The notes under the pieces are model-generated. The model ran no database searches. It saw only the letters and a list, made by a program, of their open reading frames with translations, and had not been told where the DNA came from. A DNA stretch of 64,000 nucleotides from Alloalcanivorax dieselolei B5 (lineage in GTDB: Bacteria > Pseudomonadota > Gammaproteobacteria > Pseudomonadales > Alcanivoracaceae): assembly GCF_000300005.1 (NCBI RefSeq), contig NC_018691.1:3410001-3474000 (forward strand), in the 5' to 3' direction. Below are positions 8,084 through 17,128 of this stretch, piece by piece. A program made the translations under genes and the position numbers. Every line of letters begins with the position of its first letter. The first letter of the stretch is position 1.

Positions 8084-9088
8084 TCATAAGTCGGCACTCC
8101 CCACAATCAGACATCCCGGTGGGGGCTCTTTCCCGTCAAGCACGGAGACCACACACTCGGCGGCCACGGCATTGGTACGCTGCAGCCCTTCGTGCGTCGA
8201 CGCCCCGGAGTGCGGGGTAGCGACGACGTTGGGAAGACGTACCAGCTCCCGAGTGACCCCGGCCAGATCGGGGTCCGCCTCACTTTCGAACACATCCAGT
8301 CCGGCACCAGCAATCCGCCCGCTTTTCAGGGCCGCCAGCAGGGCCTGGTCATCCACCAGACCTCCACGTGCCGTGTTGATCAAAAAGGAATCGCTTTTCA
8401 TCATCGCCAGCCGGCTGGCGTTGATGAGATGTTTTGTCTCGGGTTTGAACGGAGCATGGATCGAGACGAAATCGCTGCGCCGCAACAGCGTCTCCAGATC
8501 CACGTACTCAACTCCCATGGCCGCCCCATAGTCGGGATCAGGTCGGGGCGTGGTCACCAGAACGGTGGCATCGAATGCCTTCAGTCGCCTCACCACATTT
8601 CGGGCAATGCGGCCGAGCCCGACGATGCCCACCGTCCTGGCATAAAGATCATTGCCGAGCAGAATGGAGCCGGGGCCATCTATAAGCTGTTGCTGGGACT
8701 CCCGCAGCCGGTGCGCCGCCGCCAGCATCAGCGCCAGGGTGCGATCCGCCACACTCTCCTCGTTGCCGCCGGCGGCAATAGTCACGACCTTTCCCGTCGC
8801 CAACGCGGCTTCGAGATCCACCTTCTCGTACCCCACACCTCTGCGGGCTACGATCCTGAGCCGAGGCAGTGACTGAAGGAGGCTCAAAGTCACCTTGGCG
8901 TGGCCGACGATCCAGGCATCCGCCTCCGACAGAATCGAGATCAACTCCGCCTCCGTCGCGGTGGCATCCGTCTTGCCCTCCGGGAAGCTGGCCACGGTTA
9001 CCGAAAAGCCATGTTCTTCCAGATAATTGATCGTCGCGTCGTCGAAGAACTTCTGCGTTACCACCACCGACTTTTTTTCACTTACCAT
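8084..9088 (-). CDS. D-isomer-specific 2-hydroxyacid dehydrogenase
   Basis: This 334-residue NAD-dependent dehydrogenase resembles 3-phosphoglycerate dehydrogenase. The Rossmann signature is TVGIVGLGRIARNVVRRLKA. The catalytic set is visible as the Arg in LINTARGGLVDDQAL, the Glu in GAGLDVFESEADPD and the His in VVATPHSGASTHE. Such enzymes reduce 2-oxo acids to D-2-hydroxy acids or run in reverse. Its position between the porin gene and the AtuA-like gene suggests that it handles an intermediate of the local acid pathway rather than serine biosynthesis. I place the start at 9088 (MVSEKKS, with GGTGG upstream); an in-frame ATG at 9127 would add 13 unremarkable residues. Confidence 0.85.
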   Translation of the reverse strand: MVSEKKSVVVTQKFFDDATINYLEEHGFSVTVASFPEGKTDATATEAELISILSEADAWIVGHAKVTLSLLQSLPRLRIVARRGVGYEKVDLEAALATGKVVTIAAGGNEESVADRTLALMLAAAHRLRESQQQLIDGPGSILLGNDLYARTVGIVGLGRIARNVVRRLKAFDATVLVTTPRPDPDYGAAMGVEYVDLETLLRRSDFVSIHAPFKPETKHLINASRLAMMKSDSFLINTARGGLVDDQALLAALKSGRIAGAGLDVFESEADPDLAGVTRELVRLPNVVATPHSGASTHEGLQRTNAVAAECVVSVLDGKEPPPGCLIVGSADL

Positions 9089-9140
9089 TTGGAATCCACC
9101 GTTCAACTTTACCTTTGATTGCCGCAATCACTTCCTATCG

Positions 9141-10532
9141 CTAAAACGCGTAATCGATATACACCCTGACCTCCTCCCCATTCAGTACGTTGTCCGGCTG
9201 CGCCGACACCAGCGCGACAAAGTCCTCATCGATCCAGTAGCGCGTATACAAAAGGCCGACGGCGAGCCCCTCATGGTCCGGCTCATCGAATCGGTAGTTC
9301 AGCCGATACTCCAATTGGCTTTCCTGAACCTCGGCATTCACTCCGGACAAAGGGTTGGTAGCGTCAAACTTGCCGCGCTTGAAAAGGACCATCGCATTGA
9401 AGCCATCAAGCGGCATCCCGGCTATCGAATAGCCGTCGAATTTATACTGGCCGCCGATTTGCCAGGCCTTTTCGCCGTCGTTATTGAAATCGTTGCCGGA
9501 TCGGGTCCAGGCGTCCATCAAACCGCTGGCGTTCTGGCCATGATCAAAGTACGCGTAGCCCAGCATGCCGTTGCTCAGCTCCGCATCTGCCTTGGAGTAG
9601 GAGAGCCCCAGCCCCCAACGGCCGATCTCCAGTCCCAGATTGAGATTCAGCCAGCTTGCCTTGTCGTCATAGGCGGCATCGCCGGCTTCCCAGTCGCGAT
9701 CCCAGGCCGCGCCTTCCCTGCGAAAATCGTAGTACTGGGTTTCGAAGATGGCGCCACCGCTTTCGCCGATGGGAGCGCGCAGCGTCAAGCCATAGCTGGT
9801 GTTCTGGTTGAAGTCCTCGGCCACCCCTCTGGCGAACTTCAAGGCGAACAACCTGGCGTCATATTCAACGCCGAAGGTCCGGATATCCTTGATCTCTTCC
9901 CCGCTCTCGCTGAGGATTTTCTCGAAGTCCTTCCGATCACGCGGCGAGGTGCGATTAATGTACGCGGCATCAAAGCTGAGCACCCCCGGCAGCGGACCGA
10001 TATCAAGCCCTTCAATACGCATTTGTCCCCGCGCTCCCTGATAGCTGCTCGGCACCGCCCTGGTGTCCTTGGTCACCACGGTGCCGGCATCAAATCGGCC
10101 CCTTCCGACCTGGAAGGCCCCAACCCAGTTGTTACCACCGTGAAGAAACTTCAGGTTCGCTTGGCCCAGCTTGCCGAAGCCTTCGTTGTCACCCGAGGTA
10201 TCGTCGAACAGATCCCGGTCTTCCGGCCGGGCATCCAGCTTTGCCACACCGTAAACAGAGGCATCGAACCCGATGCTGTCCAGCCAGTATCCCGACTTAT
10301 AGTCGGCGACCACGCCCAGTGCCGTGCCACCCAGCCGGTCGCCTATGGGGATCCCGCCGAACAGGTCATCCATGAGATCGTTTTCGATCCGGGTATCGAT
10401 GTGGACGGCGCGCATATAAACGTTGAACTCACCTTCATTGCCTGTTCTGTCGTAGTCATTAATGCTGACCGCGAGGGTCTGGGTCGGAACACCCAGCACC
10501 AATGTCGATACAATTGCTTGTTTAAATTTCAT
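9141..10532 (-). CDS. OprD-family outer-membrane porin
   Basis: The 463-residue product has a signal peptide (MKFKQAIVSTLVLGVPTQTLA), then repeated amphipathic strands rich in Tyr, Gly and Asp, and ends in Phe (VRVYIDYAF), as outer-membrane beta-barrels do. The pattern FNVYMRAVHIDTRI, YDARLFALKFARG and LNYRFDEPDHEGL fits the OprD/OprQ family of substrate-specific porins for carboxylates and amino acids. It follows the CitMHS gene, so the pair would bring the same anionic substrate across the outer and then the inner membrane. The ATG at 10532 has GGGTGA upstream; a GTG three codons earlier is less likely. Confidence 0.85.
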   Translation of the reverse strand: MKFKQAIVSTLVLGVPTQTLAVSINDYDRTGNEGEFNVYMRAVHIDTRIENDLMDDLFGGIPIGDRLGGTALGVVADYKSGYWLDSIGFDASVYGVAKLDARPEDRDLFDDTSGDNEGFGKLGQANLKFLHGGNNWVGAFQVGRGRFDAGTVVTKDTRAVPSSYQGARGQMRIEGLDIGPLPGVLSFDAAYINRTSPRDRKDFEKILSESGEEIKDIRTFGVEYDARLFALKFARGVAEDFNQNTSYGLTLRAPIGESGGAIFETQYYDFRREGAAWDRDWEAGDAAYDDKASWLNLNLGLEIGRWGLGLSYSKADAELSNGMLGYAYFDHGQNASGLMDAWTRSGNDFNNDGEKAWQIGGQYKFDGYSIAGMPLDGFNAMVLFKRGKFDATNPLSGVNAEVQESQLEYRLNYRFDEPDHEGLAVGLLYTRYWIDEDFVALVSAQPDNVLNGEEVRVYIDYAF

Positions 10533-10625
10533 GTTATTCACCCACTTATATTTATTTTTTGACGCAAGGGGTCCCGCGCGCCCGCGCTTACGCGGGCGCC
10601 GAACTCATTTCTTTCTTTATCGAAT

Positions 10626-11918
10626 TCAGTAAATGGCGCCCGTGATAAACGCTCCGGCGATGAAGATCAGTGACGCCACAATGGCCGGCAGAAGTGAGAA
10701 TCTCTGCAATTCACCGACCTCCTTATTCAGCAGCCCGCCTATCACGTAGATCGCGGCGATCAGCGGGCTCAGTGCATGCACCGGTTGTCCCAGCATCGAG
10801 GCCCGGGCGATATGGATCGGATCCACGCCATACTCCGCCCCGGCCGCCGCCAGAATTGGCACGATGCCGAAGAAGTAGGCGTCATTGGATACAAAGAAAG
10901 TGAAAGGCAGCGAGGCAAAGGCGGTAATCAGTGCCATATACTCGCCGGCGGCGTCGGGGATGATGCCGACAAAGGACTCCGACATGGCGTCCACCATGCC
11001 TGAGCCGGTCAGGATTCCAGTGAAGACCCCCGCGGAAAATATGAGCGTCGCCACCGTGACCGCGTTTTCCGCGTGCGCGGCGATACGCTCCTTCTGTTGC
11101 GACAGCCGTGGGTAGTTGATCAACAAGGCCAGCGCAAAGGTGACGACCATAACCACCGGTAGCGGCGCCAATCCGGTCCCCATGGCGGCGGCCATTCCCA
11201 GCATCAGAATAAGGTTGACCCAGACCAGTTTCGGACGTTGGTGGCTGCGGTCAATTTCCGGCAGCTTGCCCCCCGCCTCCGACATCAGCATGTTCTTTCC
11301 GGGTTCCCAGCCCAGCCGTTTGCGTTCCCTCAGCCCCAGCCACCACGCCATGCCCGTGGCGTAGACAAGGCCGATCAAAGCCGCCGGGATCAGGCCCCAG
11401 AAAACCTCCATCACGTCCAGGTTCAGAGCGCTGGCCACCCGGGCGGTGGGCCCACCCCAGGGGATGATATTGATCATGGTGTTGGTCAGCAGGATCAGCA
11501 ACGCAATGATCAGCGGATTCATTCCGATACGAAGGTAAACCGGCAGGAAGGCCGTAACCACGATCAGAACGGTGCTGGTGCCGTCGCCATCAAAAGACGT
11601 CACCGCCCCCAGAAAAGCGGTGGCCAGCGCTATCCGCAGGGGATCATGGCCGGCAAAACGCGTGATCGATTTGACCAGAGGCTCAAACAAACCTGCGTCG
11701 TACATGATCGAGAACAGAAGTATCGCGAACACCAACATGATCGCGATGGGCGCGACTTGCCGCATCCCATCCATGACCATGCCACCCATGTCGCTGCCCA
11801 GACCGGCGAGCAATCCGAAAGCCACCGGAACAAGAATAAGGGCCACCACGGCGGACAACCGCCTGGTCATGATCAGTGTCATGAAGGTGATGACCATACC
11901 GAAACCAATCCAAGCCAT
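10626..11918 (-). CDS. CitMHS-family organic acid:H+/metal symporter
   Basis: The 430-residue inner-membrane protein has about 11-12 hydrophobic segments and CitMHS signatures: VTSFDGDGTSTVLIVVTAFL near residue 105, NTMINIIPWGGPTARVASAL near 145, and FFVSNDAYFFGIVPILAAAG near the C-terminal third. CitMHS transporters take up citrate or related tricarboxylates, often as metal complexes, in exchange for or with protons. It is the first gene of the leftward train and lies divergent to the helix-turn-helix/citrate-synthase gene, with a 181-base control region between them. AAGGAAAG precedes the start. The substrate is probably a tri- or branched dicarboxylate. Confidence 0.85.
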   Translation of the reverse strand: MAWIGFGMVITFMTLIMTRRLSAVVALILVPVAFGLLAGLGSDMGGMVMDGMRQVAPIAIMLVFAILLFSIMYDAGLFEPLVKSITRFAGHDPLRIALATAFLGAVTSFDGDGTSTVLIVVTAFLPVYLRIGMNPLIIALLILLTNTMINIIPWGGPTARVASALNLDVMEVFWGLIPAALIGLVYATGMAWWLGLRERKRLGWEPGKNMLMSEAGGKLPEIDRSHQRPKLVWVNLILMLGMAAAMGTGLAPLPVVMVVTFALALLINYPRLSQQKERIAAHAENAVTVATLIFSAGVFTGILTGSGMVDAMSESFVGIIPDAAGEYMALITAFASLPFTFFVSNDAYFFGIVPILAAAGAEYGVDPIHIARASMLGQPVHALSPLIAAIYVIGGLLNKEVGELQRFSLLPAIVASLIFIAGAFITGAIY

Positions 11919-12099
11919 ACCGCTTTCCTTGTTATTTTCTGAAGTACACGAATCGACCGCATAGCGATCAGGGCAAAACCGTACACATTGATCAAAATCA
12001 TGTAAATCTTGATTTTTCTAATACATGTTTACATTCACCATTCATGTATGTTGTAATCGGGCGCAACCCGCGCTTGTCTTGAGCGTCAAAGAGAAAGCA
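11919..12099. promoter_or_regulatory. Divergent control region of the organic-acid island
   Basis: This AT-richer gap separates the leftward transporter train from the rightward citrate-synthase fusion. It holds an inverted repeat ATACATG (12021-12027) / CATGTAT (12043-12049) with a 15-base spacer. It also has two copies of a TACACATT/TACATGTTTACA-like motif (11982-11993 and 12022-12033). A related motif, TACACATTTACA on the minus strand (15534-15545), lies upstream of the leuCD-like genes. The shared element suggests joint control of the three transcription units, probably by the DNA-binding fusion protein encoded at 12100; binding is an inference. Confidence 0.45.
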
Positions 12100-13317
12100 A
12101 TGTCCCGTGAACGACCAGGACGAACTCCCGTGAGTGACGATCATCTGTACCTGAACGCCGAGGAGGCCGCTGCCATGCTCGGCGTCAGCCTGCCAACCCT
12201 GTATGCGTACGTAAGCCGAAAAGGTATTCGCTCGGTGAAGGTTGAAGGGTCACGAAAGCGGCTCTACTGGGCCGCCGACATCGAAAGACTCTCCAGCGGC
12301 GAGCGCCAGCCCAGGATAGCCGGCCAACCCGCGCTGGACCTGGGCAATCAAAGCAGCGCGATCACCCTGCTAACCGACAACGGCGTCTACTACCGTGGCG
12401 TCAGTGCCACCGAGCTGGCCGACTCCGCCTCTGTCGAGGAAGCCGCGGAACTCATCTGGCAATCAGAAGGCGCATTTTCGGATTCTCTCCCGGTAATGCC
12501 GAAAGACACCAAAGCACTGCTTGACCTGTATCGTGATATGACCGTGTCGGAAAAAGCGATCGCGCTGTTTCCGCTGGTTGAAAGGGAGAACCCCCGATCC
12601 TTTGACCTGTCACCGGATGCTTACGCCAGGACCGGCGCCGATGTGGTACGCATCCTGGCCTCGCTGATCGCGGGCCGGGGCGCCCCGGACGCAACACCAT
12701 TGCACCAGTTCCTGACCAGGGAGCTGGGCCTGGATCCAGCGTATCAGGATCTGATCAGGCGCCTTCTGGTCCTGTTCATCGACCACGAGTTTGACCATTG
12801 CACCTACAGTGTCAGAGCCGCGGCGCGCACCGGCGTCACCCCCTACTACGCGGCGATCGCGGGACTGACCACCTATCAAGGCAGGAGAACCGCATACAGC
12901 CGGCACCAGGCCGCCAACCGGCTGCTTACCGAGATATGCACCGCGAAGGATCCCACTCCCCCGCTGCTACAGCACTTCAGCCAGAGTGGGGAAATCCCGG
13001 GCTTCAACCATTCCACGCACAAGGTCGAGGATCCGCGGGTGGACAATCTGATCACCGCCCTGACCGCCATGTTTGAATCCGACCCGGAATTTCGGAACCT
13101 GCAGAAAGCCGTCGAGGTGGCGAACGAGTTGGTCCGCAAACCGCCGGAGTTTGTTTTGCTGGCCAGTTTCGTCGGGCGAAAATGCAACCTCGTGGGCGAG
13201 GAATTGGCGCTGGCGGGCATTGCCCGCACTATTGGCTGGATCGCCCACGCCAGCGAACAATGTCAACAACCCCTCTCCCGGCAGCGCGCGAACTATGTCG
13301 GCCAGCTTCCCCTATAA
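12100..13317 (+). CDS. Helix-turn-helix/citrate synthase-like fusion protein
   Basis: The 405-residue protein begins with an excisionase/MerR-type DNA-binding segment (LYLNAEEAAAMLGVSLPTLY, residues about 12-75) fused to a citrate synthase fold. Recognisable synthase landmarks are GVYYRGVSATELAD, the IPGFNHSTHKVEDPR segment (equivalent to the GFGHRVYK..DPR loop with its His) and ARTIGWIAHASEQ near the C-terminus. The usual GPLHGGA motif with the first catalytic His is replaced by QGRRTAYSRHQA, and the NVDFYSG Asp motif is not recognisable. It may therefore be a catalytically dead ligand-sensing regulator rather than an enzyme. I chose ATG 12100 over the upstream 12025 because the helix-turn-helix begins soon after it. 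It is divergent from the transporter operon. Confidence 0.8.
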   Translation: MSRERPGRTPVSDDHLYLNAEEAAAMLGVSLPTLYAYVSRKGIRSVKVEGSRKRLYWAADIERLSSGERQPRIAGQPALDLGNQSSAITLLTDNGVYYRGVSATELADSASVEEAAELIWQSEGAFSDSLPVMPKDTKALLDLYRDMTVSEKAIALFPLVERENPRSFDLSPDAYARTGADVVRILASLIAGRGAPDATPLHQFLTRELGLDPAYQDLIRRLLVLFIDHEFDHCTYSVRAAARTGVTPYYAAIAGLTTYQGRRTAYSRHQAANRLLTEICTAKDPTPPLLQHFSQSGEIPGFNHSTHKVEDPRVDNLITALTAMFESDPEFRNLQKAVEVANELVRKPPEFVLLASFVGRKCNLVGEELALAGIARTIGWIAHASEQCQQPLSRQRANYVGQLPL

Positions 13318-13361
13318 CGTTGTTGCCGTCCCGGCGTTGCCGGGCCTCATGGCCCGGCGCC

Positions 13362-13970
13362 TTACGACAGCCAGGGACGAGCGGCGAAATGCCTCCGCTC
13401 GAACTGCTCGATCTCATCACTCAGTTTGAGCGTGCCGCCAATCGCATCAAGCCCCGACACCAAAGCGTCCTTGCGCAGTCCATCAATGGCGAAGTCGAGC
13501 GTGGTGCCATCGGCAAGGGATATCTTCTGCGCGGGCAGATCAATCTCAATCACCGCCGCATCTTCCTCGGACACACTCTTACCCACCCCGCCAACCTGTT
13601 CTTGCGTCAACTCGATCAGCAACACCCCATTGCGCTTGCAGTTATCGAAGAAGATGCCGGCGAAACTGCTTCCTATCAAAGCCCGGATACCAAGCTGCCT
13701 GAGCCCCCAGACCGCATGCTCACGACTCGAACCGCAGCCGAAATTGGGGCCCACGACAAGAAACTTCGCGTCATACCACGGTGCCTGGTTCAATACGAAA
13801 TCGGGATTCTTCCGTCCGTCGGGAAGAAAACGCAGATCATGAAACACCCCTTTGTCGAGCCCCGAACGGTCGATCCCCTTCAGAAACTGCTTTGGCATGA
13901 TGACATCGGTATCGATGTTGGCGGAAAGCATCGGCGCCGCCGCGCCCCTGACATTGGTAAACGGTTCCAT
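13362..13970 (-). CDS. leuD: Small subunit of an isopropylmalate dehydratase-type hydro-lyase (LeuD-like)
   Basis: The 202-residue product carries LeuD/aconitase swivel-domain signatures: SANIDTDVIMPKQFLKGIDR near the N-terminus, GPNFGCGSSREHAVWGL around residue 70 and GSSFAGIFFDNCKRNGVL after it. It pairs with the large subunit encoded immediately upstream; the ATG overlaps the large-subunit stop by one base (TAATG). The family isomerises or hydrates 2-substituted malates, citramalate, maleate or homoaconitate. The location beside a CitMHS transporter, a PrpD protein and a citrate-synthase-like regulator, and the absence of leuA or leuB, argue for a catabolic role instead of leucine biosynthesis. 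Confidence 0.8.
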   Translation of the reverse strand: MEPFTNVRGAAAPMLSANIDTDVIMPKQFLKGIDRSGLDKGVFHDLRFLPDGRKNPDFVLNQAPWYDAKFLVVGPNFGCGSSREHAVWGLRQLGIRALIGSSFAGIFFDNCKRNGVLLIELTQEQVGGVGKSVSEEDAAVIEIDLPAQKISLADGTTLDFAIDGLRKDALVSGLDAIGGTLKLSDEIEQFERRHFAARPWLS

Positions 13971-15472
13971 TAATCCTCCAGATCCGCGCGATCGTCTTCT
14001 CTGACGTCGGCGAGCCGCCCGGCGATGGCGGCCGCGGCCACCATCGCCGGGCTCATCAAATGGGTGCGAGCGCCCGCCCCCTGCCTGCCTTCGAAGTTGC
14101 GGTTGGTGCTCGAGGCGCACCGATCGCCAGGCGCGAGCACATCGTCATTCATGGCAAGGCACATTGAACAACCGGATTGTCGCCACTCGAACCCCGCGTC
14201 GATAAACTGTTGCGCCAACCCTTCCTCTTCCGCCTGCCGTTTGACCAGGGTCGAACCCGGAACGATCATTGCCCGCACATGACCGGCCACCTTACGGCCT
14301 CGCAGCACCTTGGCGGCGGAACGCAGATCCTCGATACGCGAATTGGTACACGAACCGATGAAGGCATGCGTGATGGGGACCGTGTCCAGGCGCGTTCCCG
14401 GCTCCAGCGCCATATAGCGAAGCGCTCGCTGCATATCCCCGCGCTTGAGAAGGTCAGGCTCCTTTTGCGGATCCGGAACGCTTCCGTCTATGCTCACGAC
14501 CTGGTCCGGGCTTGTTCCCCAGGTCACCATCGGCCCGAGCTCTCCCGCGTCCAGGGTCACCACCCGGTCAAAATGGGCGCCGGGATCGCTATACAGCTCA
14601 CGCCATTGGGCCAAAGCCCGCGTCCACATCTCGCCCTTCGGCGCCCGGGGCTTATCCGCCAGATAGGCGTAGACCTTGTCGTCCGGTGCCATGAAGGCCC
14701 CTCTGGCCCCGGCCTCGACGGCCATATTGCAGATGGTCATCCGCGCCTCCACCGACATGGCGTCGATGGCGGAGCCGCAAAACTCGATGGCGTAGCCAGA
14801 CGCACCGGACGCGCCTATCCGCCCGATCAACGCCATGATGACATCCTTGGACGTAACGGCCGGGGCCAGAGCACCGTCCACCACCACCCGCATGGCCTTG
14901 AGTTTTTTGTAGACCAGGGTCTGGGTGGCCAGCAGATGCTCGATCTCCGACGTGCCGATGCCAAAGCCGAAAGCCCCCAGCGCGCCATAAGTCGTGGTGT
15001 GACTGTCACCGGCCGCGATCACCATACCCGGCAGAATAAAACCTTGCTCGGGCGCGACCACATGTTCGATGCCCTGACGGCCGTCGAGGATATCGAACAG
15101 TTCAATGCCGAACTCCGCGCAGTTCTGGCCGAAATACGACACTTGACGAGCACCACCGGCGTCGGCCACTTCAGCGGTACGCGACGGCGAGGTGGGATTG
15201 ACATGATCCACCACCCCCAGGGTGGCGGAGGGCCGACGCACCTTCCGCCTCGCTTCCCGAAGCCCGCTAAACGCCTGGGGACTGGTGTACTCATTGGCGA
15301 CCTGGCGGTCTATGTAGAGCAACACATGCCCATGCTCATCCAGTTCACGAATGGTGTGTGAGTCGATGTGCTTGTCGTAGAGGGTTCTCGGCTCTTTGGC
15401 GTCTTCAAACATGGCGGCTCCAAACATAGCGGTTCCAAAGTCCATCACTATTTCGACCCTTACCCCCTTCAT
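13970..15472 (-). CDS. leuC: Large subunit of an isopropylmalate dehydratase-type hydro-lyase (LeuC-like)
   Basis: The 500-residue large subunit has the aconitase-superfamily iron-sulfur ligands: one Cys in THAFIGSCTNSRIEDLR and two in WRQSGCSMCLAMNDD. It also has the substrate-loop motifs AGDSHTTTYGALGAFGFGIG and TLYDKHIDSHTIREL. The protein is slightly longer than typical LeuC (about 465-475), with an N-terminal extension whose first in-frame ATG is at 15472; a later start near MDFGTAMFG is possible. It is translated together with the small subunit. The substrate is uncertain: the neighbours point to a citrate-, citraconate- or methylcitrate-like acid. Confidence 0.8.
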   Translation of the reverse strand: MKGVRVEIVMDFGTAMFGAAMFEDAKEPRTLYDKHIDSHTIRELDEHGHVLLYIDRQVANEYTSPQAFSGLREARRKVRRPSATLGVVDHVNPTSPSRTAEVADAGGARQVSYFGQNCAEFGIELFDILDGRQGIEHVVAPEQGFILPGMVIAAGDSHTTTYGALGAFGFGIGTSEIEHLLATQTLVYKKLKAMRVVVDGALAPAVTSKDVIMALIGRIGASGASGYAIEFCGSAIDAMSVEARMTICNMAVEAGARGAFMAPDDKVYAYLADKPRAPKGEMWTRALAQWRELYSDPGAHFDRVVTLDAGELGPMVTWGTSPDQVVSIDGSVPDPQKEPDLLKRGDMQRALRYMALEPGTRLDTVPITHAFIGSCTNSRIEDLRSAAKVLRGRKVAGHVRAMIVPGSTLVKRQAEEEGLAQQFIDAGFEWRQSGCSMCLAMNDDVLAPGDRCASSTNRNFEGRQGAGARTHLMSPAMVAAAAIAGRLADVREDDRADLED

Positions 15473-15533
15473 CTCAAACCAGAGGGCACGGGAAGACGAC
15501 TGAAAGCGGGAGCATATACACGCACGATTTATG

Positions 15534-15545
15534 TGTAAATGTGTA
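15534..15545. promoter_or_regulatory. Candidate shared regulatory motif upstream of leuCD-like genes
   Basis: The 345-base gap 15473-15817 between the divergent leuC-like and lipase genes is AT-rich and contains no gene I can support. At 15534-15545 the minus strand reads TACACATTTACA, a 10 of 12 match to 12022-12033 and close to 11982-11993 in the other control region of this island. No clear -10/-35 pair could be assigned. Confidence 0.35.
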
Positions 15546-15817
15546 CTATTTTTATCAACTATTGATGATCTTTTATTCTACTTAAATAACAGATCGAGAC
15601 ACGGCAGCACCGACCAAACCCGACATCGAAAACAACAGATACCGCTTTTACGCCGTACTTTCGCCAGCAACCTCGACGACACGCTCGGCGGAAGGTCAGC
15701 AATCCTTATATTGATAAAACCCGTACAGATTTATTTGATTCAGTCAATGATATATGTTCCATCGACTTGCTGTTTGACCTGGTGCCCTCGGCCCCGATTC
15801 AGAGAAGCGAACTCTCA

Positions 15818-17098
15818 ATGCCTATTTTTCAAACCTTTAAACCGTCACCAGCCCTTATGCGAATCTGCCTTGGGGCCATCGTAGCGATGTCATCCAACCT
15901 GTTGAGCGCCGGCGAGTTGCCGGTCGGTCCGTCTTCGGGGGATATGGACCTCTCTTCGTTTTATCGCTGGCGCAACGAGATGCCCGAATCTCCCGGTGCG
16001 GTACTGCGGAGCCAGACTCTGCGGCCGCAGGAGACCATGCCGGCGGCCTCGGAAGCCATCCGCCTTCTCTATAGCTCAACGGACCAACGTTGGCATTCCG
16101 GCGCGATCCCCGTCAGCGGAACCCTGTTCCTGCCAGCCGGACCCGCGCCCGCTCAGGGCTGGCCAATTCTGGCTTGGGCGCACGGAACGCTCGGCATCGC
16201 CGATGTCTGCGCCCCTTCCTGGACCGGCTTCAGGGATCGTGACGCGGCGTACCTCAACCGCTGGCTGGAGCGGGGCTTCGCCGTCGTCGCCACCGACTAT
16301 CAGGGCCTGGGTGGCCCCGGCCCCCATCCCTATTCAGTCTGGCAGGCGGAAGGCAGCTCCGTGCTGGATTCGATCCGCGCCGCCCGCGCGGCCAGACCGG
16401 ACCAACTTTCAAACCGCACCCTCCTGGCGGGCCAGTCCCAGGGCGGAGGCGCGGCGTTGGGGGCAGCGACACTGGCCGCGTTTTATGCCCCGGACCTTCA
16501 TATCCTGGGCGCGGTTGTAACCGGGCCGAACAGTACCTTCCCCGATGGTCCCGTCGAGGTGCTTCCGCGCCAGTCCATGACCATGTTTCTGTCGTTCGCC
16601 ACTGGTGGTCTGCGAGAGGATGGCCCTGGCATAGACGACATTCTCTCCCCTCAAGGGCTTGAGCTGCTTGAGGTCGCCCGCCGGGGCTGCACGCGTGATA
16701 TCGCGCTCAAGGCACGGGAGCTGAAGGTCGCGTCCTATGAGGATCTTCTCGCCATCACTTCCGAGCGGCTCGCCACTTTGCGCGTGCCCACCACCGATAT
16801 GCCTGCGACGGCGCTTTCCTTCCCGTTACTGATTGCCACTGGCCAGGCCGATGAGACCATCCCCCCGGCCAGACAGTATGCCGTGGCGGCGGCACTGTGC
16901 GCCGCCGGCAACAAGGTCACCTGGCAGGTTTATGAGGGGCTGGGCCATGACGGCGCGATGCACGGCTCACTCAATGACGCCTTCGCTTTCGCGCGCGCTC
17001 GACTCAATGGACAGCCCCCCACTTCGAACTGCGATGACATCCAACCGCCCGGACCGCCCGGCAGCAGAGATCCAGACAAGCCTTTCAATGACGACTGA
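15818..17098 (+). CDS. Secreted lipase/esterase (LIP family alpha/beta hydrolase)
   Basis: The protein is about 426 residues from the ATG at 15818. It has an N-terminal signal peptide (ALMRICLGAIVAMSSNLLSA) and then an alpha/beta-hydrolase fold of the secretory-lipase type. Key elements are GWPILAWAHGTLGIADVC, the nucleophile elbow LLAGQSQGGGAALGAA (Ser in GQSQG), the Asp in LLIATGQADETIPPARQ and a late His in YEGLGHDGAMHG, giving a plausible Ser-Asp-His triad. It ends with a Pro/Gly-rich tail. The frame is open to an upstream ATG at 15767, but the signal peptide supports the later start. It probably hydrolyses ester substrates outside the cytoplasm, and is followed by a membrane protein gene 30 bases later. 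Confidence 0.8.
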   Translation: MPIFQTFKPSPALMRICLGAIVAMSSNLLSAGELPVGPSSGDMDLSSFYRWRNEMPESPGAVLRSQTLRPQETMPAASEAIRLLYSSTDQRWHSGAIPVSGTLFLPAGPAPAQGWPILAWAHGTLGIADVCAPSWTGFRDRDAAYLNRWLERGFAVVATDYQGLGGPGPHPYSVWQAEGSSVLDSIRAARAARPDQLSNRTLLAGQSQGGGAALGAATLAAFYAPDLHILGAVVTGPNSTFPDGPVEVLPRQSMTMFLSFATGGLREDGPGIDDILSPQGLELLEVARRGCTRDIALKARELKVASYEDLLAITSERLATLRVPTTDMPATALSFPLLIATGQADETIPPARQYAVAAALCAAGNKVTWQVYEGLGHDGAMHGSLNDAFAFARARLNGQPPTSNCDDIQPPGPPGSRDPDKPFNDD

Positions 17099-17128
17099 TC
17101 TTGGGCGAAGCGCAACCGGAAATCGATA

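Noticed and set aside
13362-15472. Leucine biosynthesis operon
   Set aside because: Only the dehydratase subunits are present, without leuA or leuB, and the setting is a carboxylate uptake cluster.
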